Source: CAIODY01 sp046051225 (GTDB lineage: Bacteria > Bacteroidota > Bacteroidia > Chitinophagales > CAIODY01). Taken from it: DNA of 64,000 nucleotides. The notes under the pieces were generated by a model that was not told the DNA's origin, did not search any database, and saw nothing but the letters and a program-made list of their open reading frames with translations. Shown here one piece after another: positions 9,486 to 17,527 of the stretch. Both the position numbers and the translations under genes were made by a program. Numbering within the stretch: the first letter of the stretch is position 1; every line of letters begins with the position of its first letter. Location: the NCBI GenBank assembly GCA_046051225.1, contig JBJOOR010000001.1, positions 1 through 64,000 on the forward strand, read 5' to 3'.

Positions 9486-11015
9486 ATGTCAGACAACAAA
9501 GAAACTTCAAAAAACAAAAAAGAATTTTGGACTGGAGAAGATTATGTTCAGTATTACGATGCAAATGGAAATAAAATTGGGTCAAGTAAAGATGAAAAAG
9601 GGAATTGGATAACTGAGGCACACACTAAACATTACGATGCTGATGGAAATGAAATAGGTAGTAGCCAAGAAAAAAAAGAAACTTGGAGCAACGAAAATTT
9701 CATTCAGCATTACAAAAAAGATGGAAGTAAAAGCGGCAGCAGTCGAATAAAAAAAGACAGATTTACGGGAAAAGAATATATTCAGCATTACGATGAGAAT
9801 GGCAATGAAATTGGTGCAAGTGAAGAAAAAGAAGAATTTTGGACTGGAGATAAATATACAGAACATGACGGAAAAATAAATTATACTCAAACGCAAAAAA
9901 AACAAGTACAAAATGAAGATAACAGTATGCAAACTTGGTTGGGTAAAATATTAGGAGCAGTGATTTTAATTGCCGCCATTGTTTGGTTCATTTTCAAAAT
10001 TGCAATTCCACTAATTGCTATAAATTTGGCAGTAATTTTTTTAATTACAACGTTTGCCAAAAAGAACCTACTAAAATATTTCTTGCCATTATCAATAATT
10101 GCCGCTATTTATTTACTTATTGATTTTAATTCAAATTTATTATGCAAATCATTTTCTAATGAGTTTCCATCAATGGCAAGCATCGTAAATTTTTTCTTTT
10201 ATTTAAATATAGTTGCAGGACTTATTTCAACATATTTTTTTATCCGAAACTATTTAAATCAACATACAAACGAAGATGTATCAAATGAATTTTCAAAAAG
10301 AAATTTAGTTCTTATGAGTATAATTGTAGTATTGGGAGCTTCTATTTTTGGTGTTCAAACTATTCTTACAAAGCGATTAAACCATTCAGCCAATGAACCT
10401 GAATCAACAATAATAAGTACAGAACAAGGGAATATTAAGTCCTCAATAAGTGACAATAGTGGTTCGCAGTCAATAAGAAATTTTTTTGGAAATGTAGGTG
10501 CATTAAAGTCTTCTTATAATTTATATTGGGATGAAAATAAAAATATTGCTGGTACTTATTTTTACAACAATAATCCTTCAATAATTTATTCTTTGAAAGG
10601 AAAAGATTTAGAAAATGGAAATATTGAACTTAAAGAATTCACTAATGGTATTTTAACCGCAGAATGTAATCTTCATTTAATGGATAATTGTTATGTAGGA
10701 CAGATGAGTAATACTGATGGCAAAAAATATGATATGAATATTTGCTCGTCTCCATCGATTGCAGGTAGATTTCCAAATTCATCTGAAAGGATTTTATATA
10801 ATGCAGATTTTGAAAGCCTAAGTAAGCAAGACTTATTAGTTATGCGAAATGAAATTTATGCACGTCATGGCTACATTTTTAAAACCGATAAATTCTGTAT
10901 TGATTATTTTGCAAATCAATCATGGTATAAAGGCGAGCAGGATGATGTTTCAGGTATGTTAAGTGAGATTGAAAACAAAAATGTACAACTAATTTTAAAA
11001 AATGAAAAACAGTAA
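9486..11015 (+). CDS. Repeat/TM/YARHG-domain membrane protein
   Basis: A three-part 509-aa protein. Residues ~10-130 contain about 4.5 copies of a 26-residue repeat with the core YYDANGNKIGSS (variants HYDADGNEIGSS, HYKKDGSKSGSS, HYDENGNEIGAS). Residues ~150-290 hold four to five TM helices. The last ~60 residues contain a YARHG domain (RNEIYARHGYIF), a small extracytoplasmic domain found in bacterial envelope proteins. There is no N-terminal signal peptide, so the repeats are probably cytoplasmic and the YARHG end outside. It overlaps the next gene by 14 nt, suggesting co-expression with an M23-like lipoprotein. The role may be in the envelope; this is inference. Confidence 0.65.
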   Translation: MSDNKETSKNKKEFWTGEDYVQYYDANGNKIGSSKDEKGNWITEAHTKHYDADGNEIGSSQEKKETWSNENFIQHYKKDGSKSGSSRIKKDRFTGKEYIQHYDENGNEIGASEEKEEFWTGDKYTEHDGKINYTQTQKKQVQNEDNSMQTWLGKILGAVILIAAIVWFIFKIAIPLIAINLAVIFLITTFAKKNLLKYFLPLSIIAAIYLLIDFNSNLLCKSFSNEFPSMASIVNFFFYLNIVAGLISTYFFIRNYLNQHTNEDVSNEFSKRNLVLMSIIVVLGASIFGVQTILTKRLNHSANEPESTIISTEQGNIKSSISDNSGSQSIRNFFGNVGALKSSYNLYWDENKNIAGTYFYNNNPSIIYSLKGKDLENGNIELKEFTNGILTAECNLHLMDNCYVGQMSNTDGKKYDMNICSSPSIAGRFPNSSERILYNADFESLSKQDLLVMRNEIYARHGYIFKTDKFCIDYFANQSWYKGEQDDVSGMLSEIENKNVQLILKNEKQ

Positions 11016-11805
11016 TTGTTTGGCTTTAATAGTATTATTTATTTTTCTTTTTAGTTGCATTAATCAATCAAATGGGAATAAGGAAAAACCACAACTAATT
11101 CAAAATATTACAAATAAAGATAGTTGTTCAAAACAACAATTAATTTCTTTATGTAATGAATTTAATATTTTGAATACTCTTATCAGAGATGAAAAAATTC
11201 CAAAAAAAATTGCGAAGCAAAAATTCCGTAACAAAATTGATTCTATATCACTCTTCTACTTTAAAGATAGTTCAACTCAACATGAGGAAAATGAAGATAT
11301 TTTTCCATTAAAAGGATACAATTCAAGTGTTATAGGAGGAAGTGATGGCAGTGGTTACATTTCATCAGGGTTTAACTATTTTGATGGAAACAATCGTCAA
11401 GGGCATCCTGCTCACGACATATTTATTTATGATATAAATCAAGATTGCATAGAAGATAAAACAAAGAAACCTGCTCCTGTTCTCTCGATGACAGATGGTA
11501 TTGTAATTTCTTTGGAAGAACAATGGGAGACAACAAGTAGTCTAAAAGGTGGCAAATACATCTACATATATTGTCCTCTAAAACAACAAATTTATTACTA
11601 TGCACACAATGACAAACTACTTGTAAAAATTGGAGAAATAATTAAAGCAGGTACAGTCATTGCAACAGTTGGCAGAACAGGTTTTAGTGCTTTTCAAAAA
11701 AGGTCGCCAACACATTTACATATTATGGGACTTCAATTAGATAGTACAAGCTGCCCTTATCCAATTAATATTTATTTAGAATTGAAAAAGTGTAAAACAA
11801 TATAA
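11002..11805 (+). CDS. M23-type (LytM-like) peptidase lipoprotein
   Basis: The 267-aa protein begins with a lipoprotein signal (LFIFLFSC, Cys about residue 18). The C-terminal half has LytM/M23 motifs: GHPAHD near residues 134-139, supplying the first His and Asp zinc ligands, and THLHI near 237-241, supplying the H-x-H pair. Between them are the usual glycine-rich strands ending in GTVIATVGRTG. Such enzymes cut peptidoglycan cross-links or act as activators of amidases. All metal ligands seem present, so it may be active. The gene overlaps the YARHG gene, suggesting an envelope pair at the end of the accessory block. Confidence 0.7.
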   Translation: MKNSNCLALIVLFIFLFSCINQSNGNKEKPQLIQNITNKDSCSKQQLISLCNEFNILNTLIRDEKIPKKIAKQKFRNKIDSISLFYFKDSSTQHEENEDIFPLKGYNSSVIGGSDGSGYISSGFNYFDGNNRQGHPAHDIFIYDINQDCIEDKTKKPAPVLSMTDGIVISLEEQWETTSSLKGGKYIYIYCPLKQQIYYYAHNDKLLVKIGEIIKAGTVIATVGRTGFSAFQKRSPTHLHIMGLQLDSTSCPYPINIYLELKKCKTI

Positions 11806-11993
11806 GATTTATTGCAATTGAAATAAAAATATTGAGTAAAACTGTATATCTATTTCTGCATCATCAATCCACCCCCAATTGGAAGTCAATATTCTGCATT
11901 CGGAAACCAATCATGTTGCTTAAACACACAATAAAGAATAAAATAAAACAGTTCTGAAATTTTGAATTGCAGTGAAAATTAATTCAAAATAGG

Positions 11994-12041
11994 AAGGAAT
12001 TTATATACGTCAATTACGTAATTGACGTATATAAATTCCTT
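11994..12041. repeat. 48-bp perfect palindrome
   Basis: Two 24-nt arms with no spacer: the left arm begins AAGGAATTTATATACGTCAA and the centre is ATTACGTAAT. Every base pairs with its counterpart and symmetry stops exactly at the flanking G and T. It sits 188 nt after the M23-type gene at the edge of the accessory block. It could be a very stable hairpin terminator, a dimeric regulator site or a recombination scar. It lacks a T tract long enough for a classical intrinsic terminator. Confidence 0.85.
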
Positions 12042-12108
12042 TAAAAAACAGACAAAATGTGTTTTTAAAGTTGATTTTGAATACCAAAAATTAAACTCCT
12101 TTTAATTC

Positions 12109-12186
12109 ATGAAAAAAATTAACTGCACTAACAATTCCACTATAAAAATCGTTCGACTTTATGCCGCTTGCGACTACAAAAACTAA
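12109..12186 (+). CDS. Possible 25-aa mini-ORF before a terminator
   Basis: ATG-started frame encoding 25 residues (begins MKKINCTNNS, ends YAACDYKN) whose stop codon is embedded in the first bases of a stem-loop terminator. The peptide is basic with two Cys. It may be a genuine small protein, a leader, or the remnant of a lost gene. No ribosome binding site stands out and no homologue is recognised. Confidence 0.25.
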   Translation: MKKINCTNNSTIKIVRLYAACDYKN

Positions 12187-12213
12187 AGCCCTGAAAAATT
12201 TCGGGGCTTTTTT
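12185..12213 (+). terminator. Stem-loop terminator after the mini-ORF
   Basis: Arms AAAGCCCTGAAA and TTTCGGGGCTTT pair over 12 positions with one G-T wobble and a 2-nt loop, followed by more T residues. It would end rightward transcription before the convergent transporter gene. Confidence 0.75.
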
Positions 12214-12323
12214 AATTTATAGAATTTTTATCTTATATTTTTCATTCAGAAAAATTTAATAAAACGTATGTTGGTTTTACTTTTAATTTGATTAGAAGAA
12301 AAATTTGCATCATGAATTTAAAA

Positions 12324-13016
12324 CTACCCTACATGAAATAATTTGGCAATGCTAAAAGCAGCGGCGGCGGCTAATGCACCAATAGCTGTAACTTTTAAAG
12401 CACCCGTAAATAAAGGCTGACCAGTTGCTTTGCTTTTAAAATATCCAAATGCAAACAAACAAACAAGCGTAACGCCACAACTATAATACAATGCTAATTG
12501 TGCTTCTCCAATAAAATAATAAGGACTAAGCGGAATTAAGCCTCCAGCAATATAGGACAGAGCAATAGTTACAGCACTTTTTCGGGCTCGATTACCATCA
12601 GGTTTTTCAAGCCCCAATTCAAATTTCATCATAAATTCTACCCATTTGTTTTTGTCTTTTGCCAATTCATTTACTACAATATTTGCTGCATCATTGCCCA
12701 AGCCATAATGTGTTAAAATTTCTTTTACTTCATGCTTCTCTTTTTCGGGCATGTTTTCCACTTCATTATATTCACGTTTTAGTTCGCTGTTGTAATGGTC
12801 TATTTCAGTTCTGCCACTTAAATATCCGCCCAAACCCATAGCTATGCTGCCAGCAATAATTTCGGCAATACCAGCAGTTAAAATAATATTGGTACTGCTT
12901 ACAGCGCCACTTAAGCCAGCCGCCAATGCAAAAGGCACAGTAAGTCCATCGCTCATACCTATTACAATATCCTTTACAGTTTCGCTGCTTTCAAAATGTT
13001 CTTCTTGGTGATGCAT
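12324..13016 (-). CDS. VIT1/CCC1-family Fe/Mn transporter
   Basis: The protein (230 aa from ATG 13016; an upstream TTG is unlikely) matches the VIT1/CCC1 membrane family, which moves Fe2+ or Mn2+ out of the cytoplasm. The first helix contains DGLTVPFALAAGLSGA and the second AGSIAMGLGGYLSGR, the conserved Gly/Met-rich metal path. A charged cytosolic segment with many Glu (EYNEVENMPEKEKHEV) follows, as in the metal-binding domain of VIT1, and then three C-terminal TM helices. It is transcribed divergently from the DUF4476 gene with a ~100-bp shared upstream region. Confidence 0.85.
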   Translation of the reverse strand: MHHQEEHFESSETVKDIVIGMSDGLTVPFALAAGLSGAVSSTNIILTAGIAEIIAGSIAMGLGGYLSGRTEIDHYNSELKREYNEVENMPEKEKHEVKEILTHYGLGNDAANIVVNELAKDKNKWVEFMMKFELGLEKPDGNRARKSAVTIALSYIAGGLIPLSPYYFIGEAQLALYYSCGVTLVCLFAFGYFKSKATGQPLFTGALKVTAIGALAAAAAFSIAKLFHVG

Positions 13017-13123
13017 TTTTTTAACGATTAATTTATTATTTAACAATATTAAAAATTATTTTTGGCATGAACTTTATTAATTTTAAACTACAAAATATTT
13101 TTAACCAAATTAATTTTATAAGG

Positions 13124-14152
13124 ATGAAAAAAATTACACTTTTTATTGTTGCTCTTATTGCCTTAAGTGCTACTTCCTTTGCACAAAAAGGCAATTTAAT
13201 TTTATTTGCCGAAGAAGGCGAACGTTTTACAGTGGTAATGAATGGCATTCAACAAAATGCATCGCCCGAAACCAATGTGGCTATTCGCCGTATGCCACAA
13301 GGATTGTACATAGTAAAAATAATTTTTGAAGATAAAGATTTGGGCGTAGTAAATGACAAAATAAATATTTTACCCGACCATGAAAGAACTTTTAATATCA
13401 GAAAAAAGAAAGAAACTTTAATTGAAAAACGTATAAAAAACGAGGCTTCAATAATTAAAGATGGCAAAAGAAATGATGCCCCAGCACCTGAAAGATATGT
13501 GATTAGAATTGTTAGCGATAATATGGTACCATTAAATTATCCACCACCACCACCCAATGAAAGAGTTATTATTTATGATCAGGCTCCAATAAATAATACA
13601 ATAATAAATGATGGCGAAGTAGTGCATCAAACCACTACAACAACAACTACTACATCTAGTAATCCAGATGATGTAAATATAAATATGAATGTAGGTGGTT
13701 TGGGTGGTTCAATAAATGTAAATACAAATGGGATGGGTGGCACAACTACAACTAGACAAACTACCACCGTTACACATACATCAACCGATGGAAATTATCC
13801 TGCCCCAGTTGAAAATAGAGTTGTATATGTAGAGGGTTATAATGGACCTATCGGTTGCCCACGACCAATGAACCAACAAGAATTTGAAAGTGCTAAACAA
13901 TCTATCGGCACTAAAACATTTGAAGATTCTAAATTGCAAATAGCTAAGCAAATTGTAGGAGCTAACTGCTGTACAGCAGCTCAAGTTCGTAGCATTATGA
14001 AATTATTTACCTTTGAACAAAGCAAATTAGATTTTGCAAAATTTGCATATAAATATACCTACGACCAAAAAAATTATTACAAAGTAAATGACGCTTTTGA
14101 ATTTGAAAGTTCGATTAGCGATTTGAATACATATTTAAATGGTGGCGAATAA
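13124..14152 (+). CDS. Secreted DUF4476-domain protein
   Basis: The preferred start at 13124 gives a typical signal peptide (MKKITLFIVALIALSATSFAQ); the longer frame from 13067 adds an implausible extension. The N-terminal ~90 residues form a PEGA-like beta domain (GERFTVVMNGIQ). The middle is low complexity (poly-Pro, then a Thr-rich run and Asn/Gly repeats). The C-terminal ~95 residues form a DUF4476 helical domain (PMNQQEFESAKQSI...). Such proteins are common in Bacteroidota and probably periplasmic, function unknown. A strong hairpin terminator follows. Confidence 0.8.
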   Translation: MKKITLFIVALIALSATSFAQKGNLILFAEEGERFTVVMNGIQQNASPETNVAIRRMPQGLYIVKIIFEDKDLGVVNDKINILPDHERTFNIRKKKETLIEKRIKNEASIIKDGKRNDAPAPERYVIRIVSDNMVPLNYPPPPPNERVIIYDQAPINNTIINDGEVVHQTTTTTTTTSSNPDDVNINMNVGGLGGSINVNTNGMGGTTTTRQTTTVTHTSTDGNYPAPVENRVVYVEGYNGPIGCPRPMNQQEFESAKQSIGTKTFEDSKLQIAKQIVGANCCTAAQVRSIMKLFTFEQSKLDFAKFAYKYTYDQKNYYKVNDAFEFESSISDLNTYLNGGE

Positions 14153-14170
14153 AATATTTATTTTGAATTA

Positions 14171-14210
14171 AAAAACAAAAGCCTTGAATGATTCAAGGCT
14201 TTTGTTTTTT
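14171..14210 (+). terminator. Terminator after DUF4476 gene
   Basis: A 19-bp perfect stem (AAAAACAAAAGCCTTGAAT pairs with 14191-14209) around a single base, flanked by A and T runs. It can act in both directions. Confidence 0.9.
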
Positions 14211-14211
14211 A

Positions 14212-14265
14212 ATTCAATTTAGTATAAATCAGGTAATCGATTCTCTAATTTGTACTAAATTGAAT
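14212..14265. promoter_or_regulatory. Inverted repeat upstream of pepT
   Basis: Perfect 13-nt arms ATTCAATTTAGTA (14212-14224) and TACTAAATTGAAT (14253-14265), separated by 28 nt, end 38 nt before the pepT start codon. There is no T tract, so it is more likely an operator or leader hairpin than a terminator. Confidence 0.45.
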
Positions 14266-14303
14266 CTGCCTAATTATCTTAGCCACTTAAATAATTATTA
14301 CTC

Positions 14304-15551
14304 ATGATTTTTACCACCTATAACTTCACAGCTGCCGAACGCTTTATGCGTTATGTAAAAATTGATACACAATCTGACCCGAATTCGCCTACTTGCCCGA
14401 GTACGGAAAAGCAAAAAAATTTAGGGAAAATATTAGTAGAAGAATTAAAAGCTATCGGCATCAATGATGCTGAAATGGATGAGCATGGTTATGTGTACGC
14501 CACCATTGAAAGTAATACTTCTAAAAATGTTCCTGTGTTGTGCTTTTGCTCACACATGGATACATCGCCCGACTGTAGCGGATTTGGCGTAAATCCAATC
14601 GTTCATAAAAATTATCATGGCAATGATTTAGTGTTGCCAAATGACAATTCACAAGTGATAAAATTTGATGAACACAACGATTTGAAACATCAGATTGGCA
14701 ATGATATTATCACCGCTGATGGCACCACTTTATTAGGTGCTGATAACAAAGCCGGCTTAGCTGAAATCATGGATGCTGCTCATTTTTTAATGAATCATCC
14801 AGAAGTGAAACATGGCAAAATCAGAATTTTATTTACGCCTGATGAAGAAATTGGTAGAGGCGTTGACAAAGCTGATATGAAAAAATTGGGTGCTGATTTT
14901 GGTTACACGATGGATGGCGAAACTTTAGGTCATATCGAAAATGAAACTTTTAGTGCTGATGGCGCAAGCCTTATCATCAAAGGGTTTCCAACGCATCCGG
15001 GTTTTGCAAAAAACAAAATGCAACATGCTATAAAAATCGCTGCGGAAATTATCAATCATTTACCAAAAGATAAATCACCCGAAACCACTGAAAAGAAAGA
15101 ACCATTCATTCATCCAACTGCAATCAACGGCGGATTAGATTCGGTGGAAATAAAATTTATCATCAGAGCTTTTGATACTAAAACATTAATTGCTTTAGAA
15201 GATGAACTAAAAAATATTGCTGCATCAGTTTTAAAAAATTACAACAAATGCAGTTTTGAAATGAAAGTAACAGAACAATATCGCAACATGAAAGATGTAC
15301 TGGATGCTCATCCACAAGTTTGCGAATATGCAGTGGAAGCAGTGAAACGAACTGACTTAACACCAGTGTTATCAAGCATTCGGGGCGGTACTGATGGTTC
15401 TCGATTGTCATTCATGGGCTTGCCTTGTCCGAATATTTTCGCTGGCGAACATGCTTTTCATAGCAAACAAGAATGGGTGAGTATTCAAGACATGAACAAA
15501 GCCGTTGAAACCATTATTCACTTGGTGCAGATTTGGGAAGAGGAAGCATAA
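14304..15551 (+). CDS. pepT: Peptidase T (tripeptide aminopeptidase)
   Basis: The 415-aa protein matches PepT, a cytosolic di-zinc M20B peptidase that removes the N-terminal residue of tripeptides. Visible motifs are SHMDTSPD (H84, D86, metal ligand and support), LLGADNKAG (bridging Asp) and FTPDEEIGRG (catalytic Glu and metal Glu). The C-terminal GGTDGSRLSFMGLPCPN region carries the last ligand motif. Length is normal. It has its own upstream region with an inverted repeat and stands alone in orientation with the next hypothetical gene. Confidence 0.93.
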   Translation: MIFTTYNFTAAERFMRYVKIDTQSDPNSPTCPSTEKQKNLGKILVEELKAIGINDAEMDEHGYVYATIESNTSKNVPVLCFCSHMDTSPDCSGFGVNPIVHKNYHGNDLVLPNDNSQVIKFDEHNDLKHQIGNDIITADGTTLLGADNKAGLAEIMDAAHFLMNHPEVKHGKIRILFTPDEEIGRGVDKADMKKLGADFGYTMDGETLGHIENETFSADGASLIIKGFPTHPGFAKNKMQHAIKIAAEIINHLPKDKSPETTEKKEPFIHPTAINGGLDSVEIKFIIRAFDTKTLIALEDELKNIAASVLKNYNKCSFEMKVTEQYRNMKDVLDAHPQVCEYAVEAVKRTDLTPVLSSIRGGTDGSRLSFMGLPCPNIFAGEHAFHSKQEWVSIQDMNKAVETIIHLVQIWEEEA

Positions 15552-15567
15552 TAAAAAAATCTATTGC

Positions 15568-17115
15568 ATGAAATATATAGTCGTATTCATTGTTTTTTTG
15601 TTTGGAATGCAAATTTCGTCAGCCCTAGCATCAATTAAAAACAATATAATTGGAAGCTGGAAAGTTGTAAAAACAGATGATACCGTTCATCGTAAAAATA
15701 TCGAAGCAGAATTTTTTACTTTTCTTGGAGATGGTTTTTTGCAATTAAAATCTTGTATGATTTATAAAAATGAAAAAACTACAAATCAAATTTTTAGAGA
15801 TACGATTTACACAAATTTTAGATATTCAATTCACGGAAATAAAATAACTAGAACCATAGATAGAGAATTTTACAAAGATGAAATAAAAGAATCTTGGCAA
15901 CAAAAATTAAAAGAGCACGTTGCGATTGAAACAAAATCAAATGAAGAGATATTATATTTAAGAGCATTAGATAGACAAGTTGATATTGAATATATAATTA
16001 CTAATCGCCAATTAAAAAGAGTAGCTTTTTTAGATATTCAAGAACCTTTAATTGAGTCTTTTGAAAAAAAAATAAATTCGCCAATTAATTACAAAAACCT
16101 TATGGGTAGCTGGATACAAGTTGATGATGCAACAAAACATTATACTTGTGATTATATCGAACCACAAGAAATTATTTCGTTTTATCCTGATTCTACCATT
16201 CAAATAGCATATAGCAAAAATGGTTGGGTAGATTATATCTATCAAAAAAATAATCTTAAAAACTTTTCTTTTTTATTAGATACAAATGGATTGTTGAAAA
16301 ACAGATATTATGGCATGATTTCAAAATTTAAAATTGAAGCGAATAAAACTGATGTATTGATTTCTGAAATATCAAATCGTGCTACCAGCGAACGTTTAGA
16401 AAGAACATTTTTTTATTTTAATGATTCCATTATTCAGTTTATAAATAAGCAAAATGGTTTTGTATCCACTTACAAAAAAAGCAATCTCAATTTACAAAAA
16501 CAGAAAAATATCGTTAGTTCTACCAATACCCAATTAGTTAAATTTCAACTCATTAACTCTTGTGATACTAATATAAAAAATAATTTGAACACCAATGAAA
16601 TAGTATCTATCACTGCTCATTTAAAAAAAGATACTGCGTTGTATGATTTTTCTACATTATATTTAAATGGAACAATAATGGGCGTAAATGATTCTGCAAT
16701 ATTATTTGATGAGGTTACTTATATTAGTAAAACAGATAGTTTTGAGAACTTCTTAGAAAGCAACACTTTTAGCAATAATTCAAACAAAACATACACACTT
16801 AATACTCGTAAGTTTTCAATTGTGATTACAAAAAATATAAGAGAAGAAAAGTATGGCAATACCACATTCACACAAATGACAACTTTTTTAGGTGCATTAA
16901 CATCGTTGGTAATTGCCCCACTAATTAGTATAAAATATAAATCGCCATTAGGATTTAATTCGGATGTTTATTTTAAAACAGAAAAATATAGCTTAGCTGC
17001 AACCGCTTTGAGCACAATAGTTTTACTACTTTCTCAAGAGAAAACAAAAGATTTTCATGTAGCCGAAAATTTGAATACTCGAAATAAAAATGAATGGATA
17101 TTGAGGCAGAAATAA
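15568..17115 (+). CDS. Secreted protein with two lipocalin-like repeats
   Basis: The start at 15568 gives a signal peptide (MKYIVVFIVFLFGMQISSALA); the frame opened at 15505 overlaps pepT and lacks one. The ~515-aa product contains two similar segments beginning NIIGSWKVVK and NLMGSWIQVD, reminiscent of lipocalin-like beta-barrel domains. The C-terminal part has a hydrophobic stretch near TTFLGALTSLVIAPL and another near AATALSTIVLLL. No catalytic motif is visible. It may be an envelope protein. The gene begins 16 nt after pepT. Confidence 0.6.
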   Translation: MKYIVVFIVFLFGMQISSALASIKNNIIGSWKVVKTDDTVHRKNIEAEFFTFLGDGFLQLKSCMIYKNEKTTNQIFRDTIYTNFRYSIHGNKITRTIDREFYKDEIKESWQQKLKEHVAIETKSNEEILYLRALDRQVDIEYIITNRQLKRVAFLDIQEPLIESFEKKINSPINYKNLMGSWIQVDDATKHYTCDYIEPQEIISFYPDSTIQIAYSKNGWVDYIYQKNNLKNFSFLLDTNGLLKNRYYGMISKFKIEANKTDVLISEISNRATSERLERTFFYFNDSIIQFINKQNGFVSTYKKSNLNLQKQKNIVSSTNTQLVKFQLINSCDTNIKNNLNTNEIVSITAHLKKDTALYDFSTLYLNGTIMGVNDSAILFDEVTYISKTDSFENFLESNTFSNNSNKTYTLNTRKFSIVITKNIREEKYGNTTFTQMTTFLGALTSLVIAPLISIKYKSPLGFNSDVYFKTEKYSLAATALSTIVLLLSQEKTKDFHVAENLNTRNKNEWILRQK

Positions 17116-17523
17116 TTATACACTTTTTGCTCTAAACTCTTTCGAGCCTTCTTTGGTATCAGTATATTTACTTGGGCATTTTAATACCATTGATGTAGCA
17201 TTAAATTCATTGCCATTCATTTTTCCTGTCACAACTATTTGGTCGCTTTTTTGAAAATCTTGTGGTTCAATATCAGGATAATTTACACGAATACTTTCGC
17301 CATTTTTATCTTTCATATAAAACACAAATTTGTTGGCATTTTCTAATGCATTAAATTCTGTAGGATGCGATTTATCTAATGTACCTACAATATGAAATTG
17401 CGAATTAGGAATTTTCCGTGCTGATGCAAATGTTTCGTAACTACTAAAATCGCCTACCAATGTTACAATCACGGCAATGGTTACAGCAATTAAAATCAAT
17501 CCTATTAAGTATGTTTTTTTCAT
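17116..17523 (-). CDS. ccmE: CcmE-like haem chaperone with C-x3-Y motif
   Basis: From ATG 17523 (4 nt after the thioredoxin gene stop; an overlapping ATG at 17544 is possible) the protein has 135 aa: one N-terminal TM anchor and an OB-fold domain (FHIVGTL..., VNYPDIEPQDF, IVVTGKM). It resembles CcmE, the periplasmic chaperone that carries haem to CcmF for cytochrome c assembly. Classical CcmE binds haem by a His in HxxxY. Here the motif is C116-P-S-K-Y120, the C-x3-Y variant known from some bacteria and archaea. No other ccm gene is in the window. It is co-transcribed with a thioredoxin-like gene, which fits cytochrome maturation. Confidence 0.75.
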   Translation of the reverse strand: MKKTYLIGLILIAVTIAVIVTLVGDFSSYETFASARKIPNSQFHIVGTLDKSHPTEFNALENANKFVFYMKDKNGESIRVNYPDIEPQDFQKSDQIVVTGKMNGNEFNATSMVLKCPSKYTDTKEGSKEFRAKSV

Positions 17524-17527
17524 TGGT

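Larger units (their letters stand above)
11806..12323. other. 518-nt intergenic region with palindrome, mini-ORF and terminator
   Basis: This gap separates the accessory block from the core genome. Its first ~190 bases show nothing recognisable. It then holds a 48-bp perfect palindrome, a possible 25-codon ORF and a stem-loop terminator, each listed separately. No tRNA, att-like direct repeat or integrase is visible. Confidence 0.7.

Noticed and set aside
9582..9932. 116-aa antisense frame over the repeat region
   Set aside because: It arises from the repeated codons of the YARHG gene on the opposite strand and is low complexity (Phe/Ile-rich).
2049..11805. Prophage or integrated element
   Set aside because: No integrase, tRNA junction, capsid, portal or direct-repeat ends were found.
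12150..12186. GTTCGACTTTATGCC looked like a tRNA T-arm
   Set aside because: No acceptor, D or anticodon arms can be formed around it, and no CCA-like end follows.
15505..15567. Upstream extension of the lipocalin-like protein
   Set aside because: It overlaps pepT and precedes a complete signal peptide starting at 15568.
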